A stretch of 64,000 nt of DNA, from assembly GCA_009760855.2 (NCBI GenBank), contig WPIO01000221.1, forward strand, positions 223,501 through 287,500. The letters are read 5' to 3'. Source of the DNA: Cristatella mucedo (lineage: Eukaryota > Bryozoa > Phylactolaemata > Cristatellidae). The notes under the pieces are model-generated. The model ran no database searches. It saw only the letters and a list, made by a program, of their open reading frames with translations, and was not told the origin of the DNA. Made by a program: the position numbers and the translations under genes. Within the stretch, counting starts at the first letter, position 1. Each line of letters starts with the position of its first letter. Positions 12,001-23,326 of the stretch are shown piece after piece.

Positions 12001-15000
12001 TACATCAGATCGTTTTTGAGCAAGTCGGAGTTCAAGTTCCTGTTCTTTGTGGCATTAGCTGGTGCTGCTGGCATTGTGTTCCTGGCCGTCGTTGGGCTCA
12101 CCTATGCAGGTACACAGTTTATGCCCGTTCTTTTCCTGCATTGCAGTTTTGTGACGACATGCTTTGCTGCTCTGTATGTAATAGCACGTCATTGCAGTTT
12201 GCATGCCAGCTCTGTGTGCGTGTGTGTGGGTGTGTACTCGAGTGTGTGTGGGCGCCCGCACATGTGTTTGCTATGTCAAATGGGTTATTGCGTGACATTT
12301 GATATGCCATTGTGTTGTGTGATTTAAGATTGACGCTAATGTCTGGACACTGAATGTAGAACAAGGGTAGCTCACGTGTAAGGTGTAGAAATGGTTCATG
12401 ACTAATGCCGGCTTATGGTTGTAACATTCGCTTCTCGGTTCGTGTGCTGTCTGCAAATTCTGAATTGCTTTCCATCGCCTGCTTGCCGGCTTTGACGATG
12501 TCACGTCACAGTGAGGTCCTCAAGTGGCAGCTAGCCGCTGGCTTTTGCAAGCTTGATTATATCAGTTGGTTTTGGCATGGCTAAGTCGCTCTCACTTGTG
12601 AAGGGAGGCCCGTGTAATCTTGTTCTTTCCATCTCGTGCACGGTGTGTGAGGTTTACTTCATTTAAAAATAAGTTAGCAGACCGTGTGGATAGTTTTCAG
12701 GACGATCGGCTAAGCAGCTTTAATAAGGCTAACCTAGCAGGGCTTTTGGCTTTGGTGAATGCAAATGATTTTTTGGCATGCAAGCCAAAGCACGTGTTTC
12801 TTGTTCAAGTAGTCACTGCCGATTTCCATGTTCTTGCCAGTTGCCCTACCATTTAGCAAAAAGCAAGTTAATAGCCTGAGAGAAACTATTTTGTCGAATG
12901 GTAATGCTGGAGGATCGTCGATGTAATATGTTCTAGTTACACCCATATACCTGTATATGTGAGCATATTACTGCACATTCTTCATCTTGGGAACGTGTGT
13001 AGGTGCTTATTCTAGGTATATTTGTGATATACAAACTGCCAGGTGCACGGTTCTAAATGTCTCCGTCGATTGCAGGTTATGTCGCACCATGGAGTGGCCG
13101 TTTCTACTCTCTGTGGGACACGGGTTATGCTAAGATTCACATACCCATTATTGCATCTGTCTCTGAACATCAGCCGACAACGTGGGTGTCGTTTGTCTTT
13201 GATCTGCATGTTTTGAGCTGCACATTCCCGGCTGGTGTATGGTTTGTCATCAGGAATATCAACGATGAGCGCGTCTTTGGTATGTTGGTAATGTTTGTGT
13301 TGGCATATTTTTAGTCACCTGTCTGATCCGGTTACTTGCTGGACTTCGTGTACTGATGCTTGCTGCTTTTGTTATTGTAGTTGTCCTGTATGCTGCATCG
13401 GCAATCTACTTTGCTGGTGTCATGGTTCGACTCATGCTGACACTCACACCAATTGTCTGTGTATTTGCTGCAATTGCGCTCTCGAAGACCTTGGAACTTT
13501 ACCTCACTGAAGACGCTCCGCCGAAGAAAAAATCTGATGATGGTCGAAATGAGGAAGCGAGTGAAGTATGGGAGCGTGTTTTAATATTGTTATAGGCTTT
13601 GTGTATAGTTGAGCTGCTGCTGTTGCTATTTTGGACCAGGGAGTTAGTATGTTTTATTGTCTCAAGATTGCAGGTACACATTACTGTTCATTAAATGGCA
13701 TCTAGGTGCAGAATGGAATCTAAGATGAAATTAGATGGCATCAATGTCATCAGTATGGTATGAACCTATTCCATAATGGTCAACCGAGATCATGTGTGTC
13801 CTTATTTTTTAGTGCCATACTGACCATCGGCAAAATACAAAGCTTAACTGTTAATGCTCTGGCTTGAGCAGTGCATCATAATATGGCCTCTTAGCTGAGT
13901 CATCCTCGTGGCCACTGCTGAAGACCTAAGAAATATAGCAGTTTGTTTGCTGTTGTGCCAATGAGGCTGCAAATGCTGCACTTTGTAGTAGTGATGAAAT
14001 AATGCCACGAACATGGGTAATATTGATGATAGCACTTGTACATGTGGCTTCCTTATTTCAATGGCTCCAAACTCTTAACGGTTGCATTTACTTTCCATGA
14101 GGCCCCCTAGAGCGAATCCAGTTTTCATGCTTCGTGTCGTTCGATGCTTCATCTCCCGCTGCTGGCTTGAACACTTATTAGCTGCCCGATCTGCCAGCAA
14201 CTTCGCAGGATCTGTCTTTACTGGTAAAGGTGGTGGCAAGACGGCTTCGGCTTGTTGCCAGCCGTCACGCCACTGTTCACACCACTCCCTGGGTGTTTTG
14301 TGTGCTATTTTGCTGGTAAATGGGGCTTTGGTAGCTAAGGTGTCTTGGGTGGTAATACTTGTGAGATTGTGAGAAAGAGTTTTGCCAGTATGTCTTGGCT
14401 GGTTCGCCCACTCAGAAATTGGTAGTGGTTTTTTTCACATTTTTAAGATTTTTACTCTTTCCTCTTGAGACCCCACACCTGGTGCACGATTTGCCACTGT
14501 GGAGCAACAGTAAGGTGACAGCTGCTGTGGGCTAATTTTCGGCACAAGGCATAGTCTTTGCTTGGGCGCATATTCGTGCATATTTTCACTGATTCTGCAA
14601 GAACTTACAGCCCGATTTGGCTCGTGCTTATAAACTTGGTCACCCACCGTAGAAGTTGTCAAACGTGGCTTTTGTGACCTAGAAAGTATTCGAGCTATCA
14701 GTAGGTGTCAGGTGTTAACAGAAGCAAATAGATCGAGCCTATTAAGCAGAGCATTAGCCCTGACTTCTAGCCAAGCTCTTTTGAGTGGTTTGGCACAATG
14801 CTAAGTCAACGTTCTTTCACTCTTATGCTGTCGATTTGCATCATAATAATTATGTGAGCTTATGCATTAGAGCTATTGCTATGCGATCAGCCGTGACAAA
14901 GTCCATAATTTTTTGTGAGTAAAATAAATGTGTATGGCTATACAAAGTAAATGTAAAATGTAAATGGTCTGGTTTTGAATGTGTATTTATCTATACGTTA

Positions 15001-18000
15001 GCAATGCTTAATGCATGGCAGCATTCATCATGGCAACTTGGCCGGTCTTTTGTGCCACTGCCGATTGGCTGACATGTTTTTTAAAACATGTCCTCCTTTC
15101 CCGTGCTGCGACATACTCATTGGCGACAGGTTGTTGTCTCATCCAAGACAGTCGGTAGTAAGCTGCAAAAGAAGGTACCTTGCATTCAAACGTTGATTTT
15201 ATTACTTTGGTATTTACGTTTTGTTTGCGTGGTTCTGCAATTGCCCACCATTGGCGAAGGGGCACAGCAGCAATTATAGTGTGAATTATTTGAATTATGC
15301 ATGCACTGCATTTTGGTGGCTTTGCATTTTTTTTACATATATTGCATTCCATGTAGGTTATCGGAAAATTAAAGGGAGAGAAAGAGAAATCAAAGGGGTC
15401 TGCTGTTACCAAGAGCAGTGATGTACAGAAATTGTCATCTGACTCGGAGTCGATTCCTGCTGGCACTTTTGGCACTAACTTGAAGAGTGTGGTGGTGCTT
15501 TTCGTGTCGATGGTGCTACTGCTGTTCACGGTCCATTGCACCTGGGTCACAAGTAATGCTTACTCCAGCCCCAGCATTGTCCTTGCCTCGTATAACCACG
15601 ACGGGTAAGAGTTCAAAGAGCTTTAAAAGTCGAGTCGTGCACTTGCCAGGCAGCCTAGCTGGCTGCTGCATCTAGCCTCTCACCTTTGTGTGTGACTTTT
15701 GAAGCCAGCGTGTTTTTTAATGATTCGAACTTGAACGAATAGGAGCCGTGTTATCTTGGATGATTTCCGAGAAGCATACTATTGGCTGCGAAAAAACACC
15801 GACGATCATGCACGTGTCATGTCGTGGTGGGACTATGGCTATCAGATTGCAGGAATGGGCAATCGGACAACACTAGTTGACAACAACACGTGGAATAATA
15901 GTCACATAGCACTCGTAAGCATGCATGCTGCTGAAACATAGGAGCGCTGTGTACAGCATTTACCTGAGTGATGATCATGGCCACGCTAACTCACTATTGT
16001 ATTCTGAAGGTAGGGCAAGCGATGTCGTCAAACGAAAGTGCAGCATACAAAATCATGCGAGCGCTGGACGTTGACTATGTTCTGGTCATATTTGGTGGTG
16101 TAATTGGCTATTCGGGTGATGATATCAACAAATTTCTGTGGATGGTGAGAATAGCCGAAGGAGAGCATCCTCAAGATATCCGGGTACGTCCGACTAGCTG
16201 TAATTGCAAGTAGATATTGAGTCTACTTGCTAAAGCCGGACTTTTCGGCTTAGCTATCCTGTGTGGACAATCTTGAGTTGCTCTGGAATTTCGAGTGCAC
16301 TCTTTACGATCCGGTTTCATTTGATTTTTCGACCTCGTTGCTGAGTATTCGTCTGCTGTTCAGTAAGCAGTTGTGGCTGGCTAGAGAGATGTTCATGCAG
16401 CACGTGAATGGCTTGCTTCGGCTTAGCTATCCTGTGTGGACAATCTTGAGTTGCTCTGGAATTTCAAGTGCACTCTTTAAGATCCGGTTTCATTTGATTT
16501 TTTGACCTCGTTGCTGAGTATTCGTCTGCTGTTCAGTAAGCAGTTGTGGCTGGCTAGAGAGATGTTCATGCAGCACGTGAATGGATCACCATCTTAGGAC
16601 AGTCGGCTCCGTGATGACACATTAGGTAAGGCGGTTGCTTTTCACGACCTCGGTCCCGAGGTCGTGGGTTCGAATCCTGCGGTGGGTGATTCTTATCGCC
16701 ACTGCAAGCGGCGGTGATAGCCGTAAAGGCTCTTCTGTCGCTATAAAAACGAAGCTGTTGAATCAGCTAGTATTTCTGTACGCTCGGGTCGGCAAATGGT
16801 CATTCTTATAGGCAGAGTATTCCCTTTGGCTGAGTCAGACCATAGCTGTAGTAAATCTGGGACTCGGAACTGCTATTCTTATAAGTGGAGTATTCTTATA
16901 TCCGATATTCTTATACTCGGAGTCGACTGTATCAACTCCCCCACACAGCTTTCAGTCACGCTCGATGGAATTCACTGATTCTCCTTGTAGTGAAGAAGAC
17001 CTTCGGTTTCAGCTGTATGTGTGGCATGCGAGGCCGTGCCTGTTAACTCATTTTTTTCAGTGTCAGGCTCTCCTAGGTATTATCCTTAGCATTCAGTCCT
17101 TCCTTTTACTCCTTCAGGAGAGCGATTATTTCACTCCTCAAGGCGAGTTTCGCGTTGATGCTTCCGGCTCAAAGACGATGCTGAACTGCCTCATGTACAA
17201 GCTCTGTTACTACCGCTTCGGAGAGCTGCAGGTAAGTACCTTCCAGAAATGTGCTAATCAGCTCAGATAACCATGTAGTTAGTTACTGCTTGACTGTGTT
17301 CTGAATTGGCTGACACACGCATTCGAGTGCATTCAAAAAGACTGCATTCTAGTGCAGTTTTTTTATTGAATTAAGTTAGTCCTCTAAGCACCGTGTGCGT
17401 ATTGACCGCTAAGTTATTGTCTTCGCTAAGTTATTGTCTTCGTGAGCGTCTTCTATAAATCTTTCCCGTGGTGGCAGCCGAATGTAAGCAACCGTAAGGA
17501 CATGTAGCTGCCGTCAAAAAACTTGTGGCCTTTAAGAAGAGAGACAGCAAAAGAAGTAGAGCTAACCAGTAAGATTGAGATGCTACCGAGTATCGCTTGA
17601 AGAAATTTAATAGGAACTATAGGAACAACTAGCAGGTTTGCTGTCATGCTGAGGTGGCCCGGTTTTTACCACAGAAGACACCAGCAATTAGTCTACTAGC
17701 TAGGATGTAACTTTTAGGTATAGTAATCCACCGTGGAAGCTTCCAAGATTGTACGACAAATCTAAAGCAATGGCTGACTATGTGGCACTAAACAACGGAA
17801 GTATACCTTTTCTGTATGAGCTCTGTTGACAAGACAGGCTACAATTTTTTCTTGGTTGGGCTTTTGTTATTGCTGTTGTCGATTGCCACCCATTTTTAGT
17901 AGAAGTACGGCTTATTTATCTCCTCGAACATGTAGCAGTAGTAGTTTTTCTAACCGTTTCTGTCAGCAGGGCTGTGGCTGATACGTTCATTATGTCCATT

Positions 18001-21000
18001 CGGGCCTGCTTAGACAGGGATCCCAAAGCCTTGAGTTCACTACCAACTGACGTCACGAGACACCCCCGACATGATGACATTTAATAAATGAAGCTTGAGC
18101 ATATATAGTTCATTTTTGTATATCACCCCAAGAGAACTTAATCTCTATTCAGGTGCTTCACATATGCCTTGAGGCTCGAGCCCACGACCTCGGCCACACC
18201 TTGGTGGGGGTGAGCACCTTAACCACGCTGGACCAAACCAGCTCGGCAGCTTGAACGTCTGTTGCTCACAGCATTTGTGTTAGTCCTTGTGAATTGTGCT
18301 TTGTGTGCTTATGCTTGCTAAGTTTGTGCATGTTAGCACTAACCTTATTGGCATGATAATAATAATAATAATACATTTTTATAGCACCCTCTGAGAACCC
18401 AATCTCTTTCTAAGCATTTACATTTGCTGCAAAAGAAGCATGATATTATGGTTAGTGGTAACACGCTCAATGACAACAAGCATAACATGGTTAGGGGTGA
18501 CATGCACAGGGTCAGCATGCAAGTGTGGTTTGTGGCAGCATGCACAATGTCAGCACCCATAAAGGACGAATAACACATAAAGGACGAATCACAGGGACCC
18601 ACTTAATGCTGTCATAAATAGGTGTCGGGAGTGATTTCCAGGCTTTTGGAGCATACGAACTGAAGGCACGGTCTCTAAAGGATTTGAGTTTTGTACGAGG
18701 TATAGCAAACAATTAAGATTCCGAAAAGCAGGTGGTACTATGCTTAGCCTGGTGGGGAGTAGATCTGATAGGTAGGCTGGAGCTAAAGAATGAAGGGACC
18801 TAAAAGTGAATTGACAGAACCTTGAAGTCGACGCCTGCTTGACTGGGAGCCAGTGCAGGTCGGCAAGAAGTGGTGTGATGTGGCAACTGTGACGCCCACA
18901 ACAGACAAGCCTAGCTGCAGAGTTTTGCATCAGCTGTAAGCACCTGATTGCAGGGGCCGGTAGACCAGCAAGCAGTGAGTTACAGAAGTCAAGGGCGGGA
19001 TGTCACAAATGCATGGACCAATTTAGATGTGATGTCCCTGTCTAAACAAGTCCGAATTTTAGCAGGGTTATGTAGGTGAGAGTAGGCAGACTTGACTTTG
19101 GACATGCTTCCCTCATAGCATTTGTTAAGTACCTAGAGAGATTTAGTTCTCTTAAAGTTGCAATGAAGATGTCTTCTTCTTGTTATTATTTTTACTAATA
19201 TCGTCTGTTCTAGCTGGACGTGCGTACACCTCCCGGTTTTGATCGCACCCGAAATGTCGAGATAGGCAACAAGAACGTCCGGCTGGAGTATTTGGAAGAG
19301 GCATACACGACTGAGCACTGGCTGGTGAGAATATACAAGGTGAAAGAACCCGTGAACCGGCTCAAGCTCAAGGAGCTTCGAAAGAAAGTTAGGAGGAAGC
19401 TGACGAAGAAGGTCTGTCCTTTCACCGAATGTCATTTGAATCGTCTGCCAAATGTTGCTTAAGCGTAGGGATGTGCTACCCAGTCATGATAGCCTTAGTC
19501 TGTGCATGTATCGTGCAGCAGTTCATCTGTGTTGATTTTCAATAGTCGTTTATATTTGTTTTGGCTTTGTCTCTGTGACTGGGCTGTTAGATTCAAGTCA
19601 TGGGCTCGACTGCTTGTTTACTTGTTTGTGCATATGCATTGAAATTTTTGTGTGGGTGTGAGTATGTGTGTGTGTTTGCTTGTGTGTGTGCTATGCATGC
19701 GATGTGTGTTTGTGGTGTGGGCACACTGTTTGCATGTGCTGATGTGATGTCATTCCCTGTTTCTCATTTGCCATTGTTAGTAGATGGCATGTCATTGTTG
19801 TATGGCTGTACTGCTAATGCCACTTCCCTCAATGATTGAGTTGTGCTTGCTTGCTGCTGCTTTTCCTCTGAACGTAAAAAGTGTGATATTGCCGAACCGA
19901 CAGCTGGATATACTGTATTGTTATTGTGCGGGTGCTCTTTGGGCCTTCTTTAGCACGGTTGAAAGAGAAGAGTGTGTCATCTTGTGATTTGAACCAAAGC
20001 TCTTCAATTCAGAGGCAGGGCTTACTGGGGTGATTGCTGGTCGTTCTGTGGAATGGCGGTCAAACATCAGTGTGAACGATCGGCGTGCTAATGAACCGCT
20101 CTTTCATTTGCCCGGCGGATCTTCTAATTTTCCAATCGTCAACGATAAAGATCAGTCACAGCAATGCACATTCGGTTGTTGAAGAACCAGTGTTCTTACT
20201 AGCTTGTGTTCAGCAATACTCAATGTTTGACCAGAATTTTTCGGATTAACCCAGCTTTGCTATGCTTGCAAAATTACTCTGGGCCTCATCGGTTTGGAGA
20301 ATGCAAACGGATGCTTTGCTTATCTTCAGTAGCTATCCTCTTTCTGGGGCATATTCCTGCTTTCCAGCTGGTTCCACATGAAAATAGTATGTTTTATTAG
20401 CCAAAACAAGATGCCTGAAGGTATCATAGACCATAAGTTAATAAATAATAATAATAAGGCATTTGTATTGTACATTAAAGTAACTAAATCTCTTTCTAGG
20501 TACTTAGCATATTTGCAAAGTAAGCATGTTCATTGGTTAGTGTCAGAGCACATAGGTGCTGGAAAGACAAATCACGTGGTCCTTGCTAAGGCTGTGACTA
20601 ATGCTGTGTAATAGGTGAGCTTTCAGTTTTTTTTAATGTTATCAAGTTGCTTAAGGGTAGGTCTAAGCTTAGGGGTAAGTTGCTTGCACTTCACGACTCA
20701 GGTTGCAGGTCCAGCACCTGGAAATTCTACTTCGTCACTGCAAGTAGGAGTGATAGCTGCCAAGGCTTTTCTGCTGCTATATAAATGAGGCTGTTTAGTC
20801 AGGTGACTTTAGGTCGGGAATGTGACGTCAGTCCAAAGTGAGTTCCAGGCTTTGGGAGCATGCGAGTTAAGTGCACGTTCTCCATAGGAATTGAGGTTGG
20901 TTTTAGGCAGAACTGGTCAACTTGAGGTAGTTCGATACCTAGCCTGATAGCGGAATTCAGATCGGTAGACCGGAGCAGGAGAATGAAGGGATCTAAAAGT

Positions 21001-23326
21001 GAGTGACAAAACCTCAAAGTCGATATGCTACTTGATGGGGAGCCAGTCCGGGTTGGTGAGATGAGTTCTAACGTGGCCTTTGCAGCACTCACGACAGACA
21101 AGCCTGGCTGAAGAGTTGTGTACCAACTGTAAGCGCTTTATTGCGCAAAGCTGGAAGACCTACGAATAGTGAGTTACAAAATTCGAGGCAGGATATTACA
21201 AATGCATGGACCTATTTGGATGTGGTGTCCCTATCTTACTTAACTCCCCCCCCCCCTAATTTTCGCAGTGTTAGCAGATTTGAATGTGGAGTATTACGTG
21301 ATCGTCTAGTGAAAGGTCCCTTTGGAACAGGATACCCAGATTGAGTGCAGATGCTACAGGGTATTTGCTGGCCGAGCCCATTTTGAGGTTTGGGTTTTCC
21401 GATTTCTGAGTAAAACTAGGTTTGTCCATTACTAGTGGTTTAGTTTTATCCTCGTTTGATTCGGGGAAACTTCACTACCATCCAAGTGCAGATGTCAGCA
21501 ATACATGCAGTAAGGGAGTCAACAGAGTTCGGCCTGCTGGGATGAATGGATGAATCAAAGGGCAAGTACAGTTGTGTGTCATCTGAATAAAAATGAAAGC
21601 CGGGATTGTGCTTGGCGATTGTATCGGCAAGAAAGTAAGTATAGGTAGATAGTGAGAAGAAGTGGACCAAGCACTGATCCTTGGAGTACCCCGTGATTTA
21701 TAGGCTCCTCGGATAACTGGTGACCGTTGACATTAATGCTCTGTAGTCTCCAGCTGAAATAGGACGTAAATCACTGCAGTGCAGTGGGAGTGACGCCCAG
21801 GTGAGATGAAAGGCACTCAATGACTAGATCAGTAAAAGCAAACGCTGCGGAAGCCTCGAGCAATGCAAGCAGAGTCACTATACCAAAATTAGTGTTCCTG
21901 GGAAGGTGGCAGCAGTGCTGCCTCGGTGGAATGATTAGCTCAAAAACCCTAATGGAACTCACTTGGTTTAAAGTTTGATATAAGGTCTGCCACTGCTCGT
22001 TCCTGTGTCTGATAGAAACGGCAGTAGGGAGAAGGAGCTGAAGGTGGCTTAAGGTATACTGGTCTAGTTTTATCTTCTTAATGAGTGTCATAACAACAGG
22101 CATATGAAACAGGACTCGTGGACAAGACCCGAGGCTAAGAACCTATTTATTTTTTAGGGCAGCAGCAAATCTTTGCATCTCATAAGAACAGCTGTATAGG
22201 GTCTACAGGTCTTGTAGTCGTCTTAGATTTCGAGATGAACTTCGTGACGAGGTCATTAGGGACAGGCTGGATGGTGGATATTGAGGTAAAGCATGAAACT
22301 AAGTGTGAAGAGTGGGGATGTTATCTTGGGAAATCTGCTCATCTCTTCTATCTTGCTGACAAAAAAGCTTGAGAATTGACCTTGTAAGATCCACGAGGAT
22401 GACTGGGTAAGGTGCTGATCTGGAAGCGGTGGAAGAGATGGTCAAAATCACCATTTTTGGATTGTTTATCTATGATTCCACAATATTTTTAATGAAGCTA
22501 GATTTGGCCTCAGGATAAATTGATGCGATGTGCAATAGTCTTCGTATGCCAGTCAATGAACCGTTTGTCCTGATGTTTTTTGTGCTTTCTCAAGCATTTG
22601 CTTTATAGTCCTAGCAAGTTTAATGTCTGAAGTAAACCATAGGTCATCTGGGTGGGGCCTTGCATTGTGCTTAGAGGAGCAAACTCATAATGAACATTTG
22701 CTAGTGTCGTGTTGTAGCAATCTATCAGTGAGGGTAGGTCGCATGGATGATTGACGAGACAGTTCGAGGAAGCTATTTTTGAGTGGACAGCAAGGGTCTA
22801 AATGTTTCACCGTTCAGATGATTTTTATATTGCATGGGACCCAAAATGCATACTGAATGAGATCCGCGTGTGGTCAGACGTGCAGAATCTAGTAGTAATA
22901 ATAGAGCTGGCAGCATATCATTGCTGTGGAAGTTTTGGTCGCAGGTGCCCTCCGTAGTGTGAGTCCACTGTGCTTTTACTACTAGTTTACGGCATTTGCT
23001 CAATTTGCAATAGTTCAGCCAACAAGTTTTGACTTTGAATTTTACCAGTGACATGATTAAGAGCTTCCTTTTACCCAGTTCGAACTCTCTGCAAGAAGAT
23101 GACACCAACTTTCTCGGGGCTATCAGGCCTAAATTTCAGATGCTGGGAAGCCGCCGAAGTGATTGCAGATACTGTTGATTTTCTTTGCATTTCTCTGAGA
23201 GCTTGCTCTGAGCTTCATCGTAATTTTCGTTTGTTCTTTACTATTTTCCAGACCAGCAGAATGCGAAAAGGAAGCATCAGGTCAGCAGCTGCAGCCTCAT
23301 CAAAGGTGTCAAAAAAGAGCAACTAG
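6014..23326 (+). CDS. STT3B: STT3B, catalytic subunit of oligosaccharyltransferase (17 exons)
   Basis: Exons: 6014-6174, 6654-6762, 6920-7029, 7319-7407, 7496-7584, 7937-8002, 8101-8200, 11511-11609, 11963-12109, 13076-13279, 13381-13565, 15357-15604, 15743-15914, 16010-16183, 17118-17231, 19214-19411, 23252-23326. All junctions are GT-AG and all phases agree, giving about 779 residues. ATG 6014 has a good start context (GCAAAATGG). STT3 transfers the lipid-linked oligosaccharide to Asn-X-Ser/Thr in the ER lumen. Visible catalytic signatures are FDPW (D52), YDNEG (D170/E172), SVSEHQ (351-356), WWDYG (564-568) and the DK motif DINKFLWM (631-638). The N-terminal part is hydrophobic and multi-pass. 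It is the B rather than the A paralogue, from [50 protein letters not shown] and a long lysine/arginine-rich tail. Several sequons follow WWDYG. The last exon is inferred: the exon 16 donor (AAG|GTCTGT) is weak and reading through it would stop at 19462. Confidence 0.95.
8880..9895 (-). mobile_element. LINE A fragment in STT3B intron 7 (RT catalytic motif destroyed)
   Basis: Minus-strand LINE A from the reverse-transcriptase palm to the ORF end, about 1 kb. The RT catalytic box reads YADI (near 9640) instead of YADD. The 3' part carries the LINE A C-terminal pattern in broken frames. Intron 7 (8201-11510) is the longest of the first 15 introns because of this and the next two fragments. The rest of the intron (8201-8879, 10480-11510) shows nothing I recognise except an (AAT)n tract at 11192-11225. 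Confidence 0.8.
10020..10130 (-). mobile_element. LINE A 3' tail remnant
   Basis: TAAGAATAATGTATTTGTAT, then GGCACCCTTAGAGAACTTGG and GCACTTTACATATGCTG, correspond to the terminal part of LINE A on the minus strand. Confidence 0.65.
10330..10475 (+). mobile_element. LINE A 3' tail with intact terminal hairpin
   Basis: Plus-strand 3' end of LINE A: CATTCAATTGCATTTC, then AAAGCGCCT (10390-10398) pairing with AGGCGCTTT (10421-10429), followed by (ATT)n. The stem is perfect over 9 bp, with further AGAGA/TCTCT pairing inside. It is the clearest copy of the hairpin shared with SINE2. Confidence 0.85.
12195..12253 (+). repeat. TG-rich microsatellite in STT3B intron 9
   Basis: Imperfect TG/CG dinucleotide run. 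The rest of intron 9 (12110-13075) shows nothing recognisable. Confidence 0.8.
13566..15356 (+). other. STT3B intron 11, no feature recognised
   Basis: The 1.8-kb intron separates the exon ending ..NEEASE from the exon starting [10 protein letters not shown] found no repeat family member or exon-like segment in it. The flanking exons encode the hydrophilic, variable loop before the last membrane segment, and they join in phase 0. Confidence 0.6.
16244..16584 (+). repeat. 173-bp tandem duplication in STT3B intron 14
   Basis: Copy 1 is 16244-16416. Copy 2 starts at 16417 and matches to 16584. Both begin TTCGGCTTAGCTATCCTGTG and end CAGCACGTGAATGG. They differ by only a few substitutions (for example TTTCGAGTGC versus TTTCAAGTGC), so the duplication is young. 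Confidence 0.92.
16600..16772 (+). mobile_element. SINE1 (tRNA-derived), full-length-like copy
   Basis: The A-box-like region GGTAAGGCGGTT and a perfect B box GGTTCGAATCC (16667-16677) mark an internal pol III promoter. The sequence between them is a perfect 11-bp inverted repeat (16643-16653 with 16656-16666). The SINE1 body follows: CGCCACTGCAAGCGGCGGTG, AAAGGCTCTTCTG and a GAATCAGCTAG end. It is not a tRNA gene: there is no matching acceptor stem. Confidence 0.88.
16773..16929 (+). mobile_element. Pogo/Tigger-like MITE, 5' end missing
   Basis: It matches the complete MITE at 48443-48615: GCTCGGGTCGGCAAATGG, CATTCTTATAGGC, ATAAGTGGAGTATTC, and 3' terminal inverted repeat GTCGACTG followed by TA. 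The 5' terminal repeat is absent where the element abuts the end of SINE1. Confidence 0.78.
18105..18246 (-). mobile_element. SINE2 (tRNA-derived with LINE A-like 3' end)
   Basis: On the minus strand it reads CCGAGCTGGTTTGGTCC.., a gene-internal promoter head with GGGCTCGAGCC as B box, and ends with the hairpin tail GCACCTGAATAGAGATTAAG..TTCTCTTGGGGTGATATAC. It lies in STT3B intron 15. The first part of that intron (17232-18104) holds only a short GCTAAGTTATTGTCTTC duplication near 17410. Confidence 0.8.
18357..19125 (-). mobile_element. LINE A 3' fragment in STT3B intron 15
   Basis: It starts with (AAT)n and the LINE A tail and continues through the ORF end: [20 protein letters not shown], then [16 protein letters not shown] and [10 protein letters not shown] on the minus strand. 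Frameshifts are present. It is followed at about 19126-19200 by a short opposite-strand LINE A tail (AGTACCTAGAGAGATTTAGT). Confidence 0.85.
19463..20439 (+). other. 5' part of STT3B intron 16, TG-rich stretch only
   Basis: A degenerate TG/TGTGCATG-rich stretch lies at about 19630-19735. I recognise nothing else. If the exon 16 donor is unused, this region would be 3' UTR and flank. Confidence 0.5.
20440..23045 (-). mobile_element. LINE A, longest copy in the window (EN end, RT, 3' tail)
   Basis: Minus strand, broken by a SINE1 at about 20645-20802. From its 5' side (right): endonuclease C-terminus and linker ([18 protein letters not shown] near 22600), the RT box [13 protein letters not shown] near 21690, [15 protein letters not shown] near 21570, then the thumb and C-terminus, ending with the 3' UTR and (AAT)n at 20440. 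Many frameshifts and stops. The protein signatures and the (ATT)n-type tail fit the L2/CR1 group of non-LTR retrotransposons. Confidence 0.85.
20645..20802 (+). mobile_element. SINE1 copy inserted in LINE A
   Basis: GGGTAAGTTGCTTGCACTTC, then a diverged B box (TGCAGGTCCAGC), CACTGCAAGTAGGAGTGATA and TATAAATGAGGCTGTTTAGT. LINE A sequence continues on both sides, so the SINE inserted later. Confidence 0.72.
23252..23326 (+). CDS. STT3B: STT3B terminal coding exon (basic tail)
   Basis: A pyrimidine-rich acceptor (CTATTTTCCAG) precedes 24 codons and TAG. The peptide starts [11 protein letters not shown] and ends SSKVSKKSN, the same basic, Ser/Lys-rich character as the C-terminal tail of animal STT3B. 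It joins exon 16 in phase 0. If the weak 19412 donor is not used, the protein ends 16 residues after exon 16 instead (stop at 19462), and this exon would be an alternative ending. Confidence 0.65.
   Translation, partial: TSRMRKGSIRSAAAASSKVSKKSN

Noticed and set aside
16600-16772. tRNA gene
   Set aside because: A and B boxes are present, but there is no acceptor-stem pairing or normal anticodon arm. The same unit recurs as a dispersed repeat (SINE1).
19640-19735. Coding sequence across the TG-rich stretch
   Set aside because: The open frame ([12 protein letters not shown] type) is a by-product of TG dinucleotide repetition.
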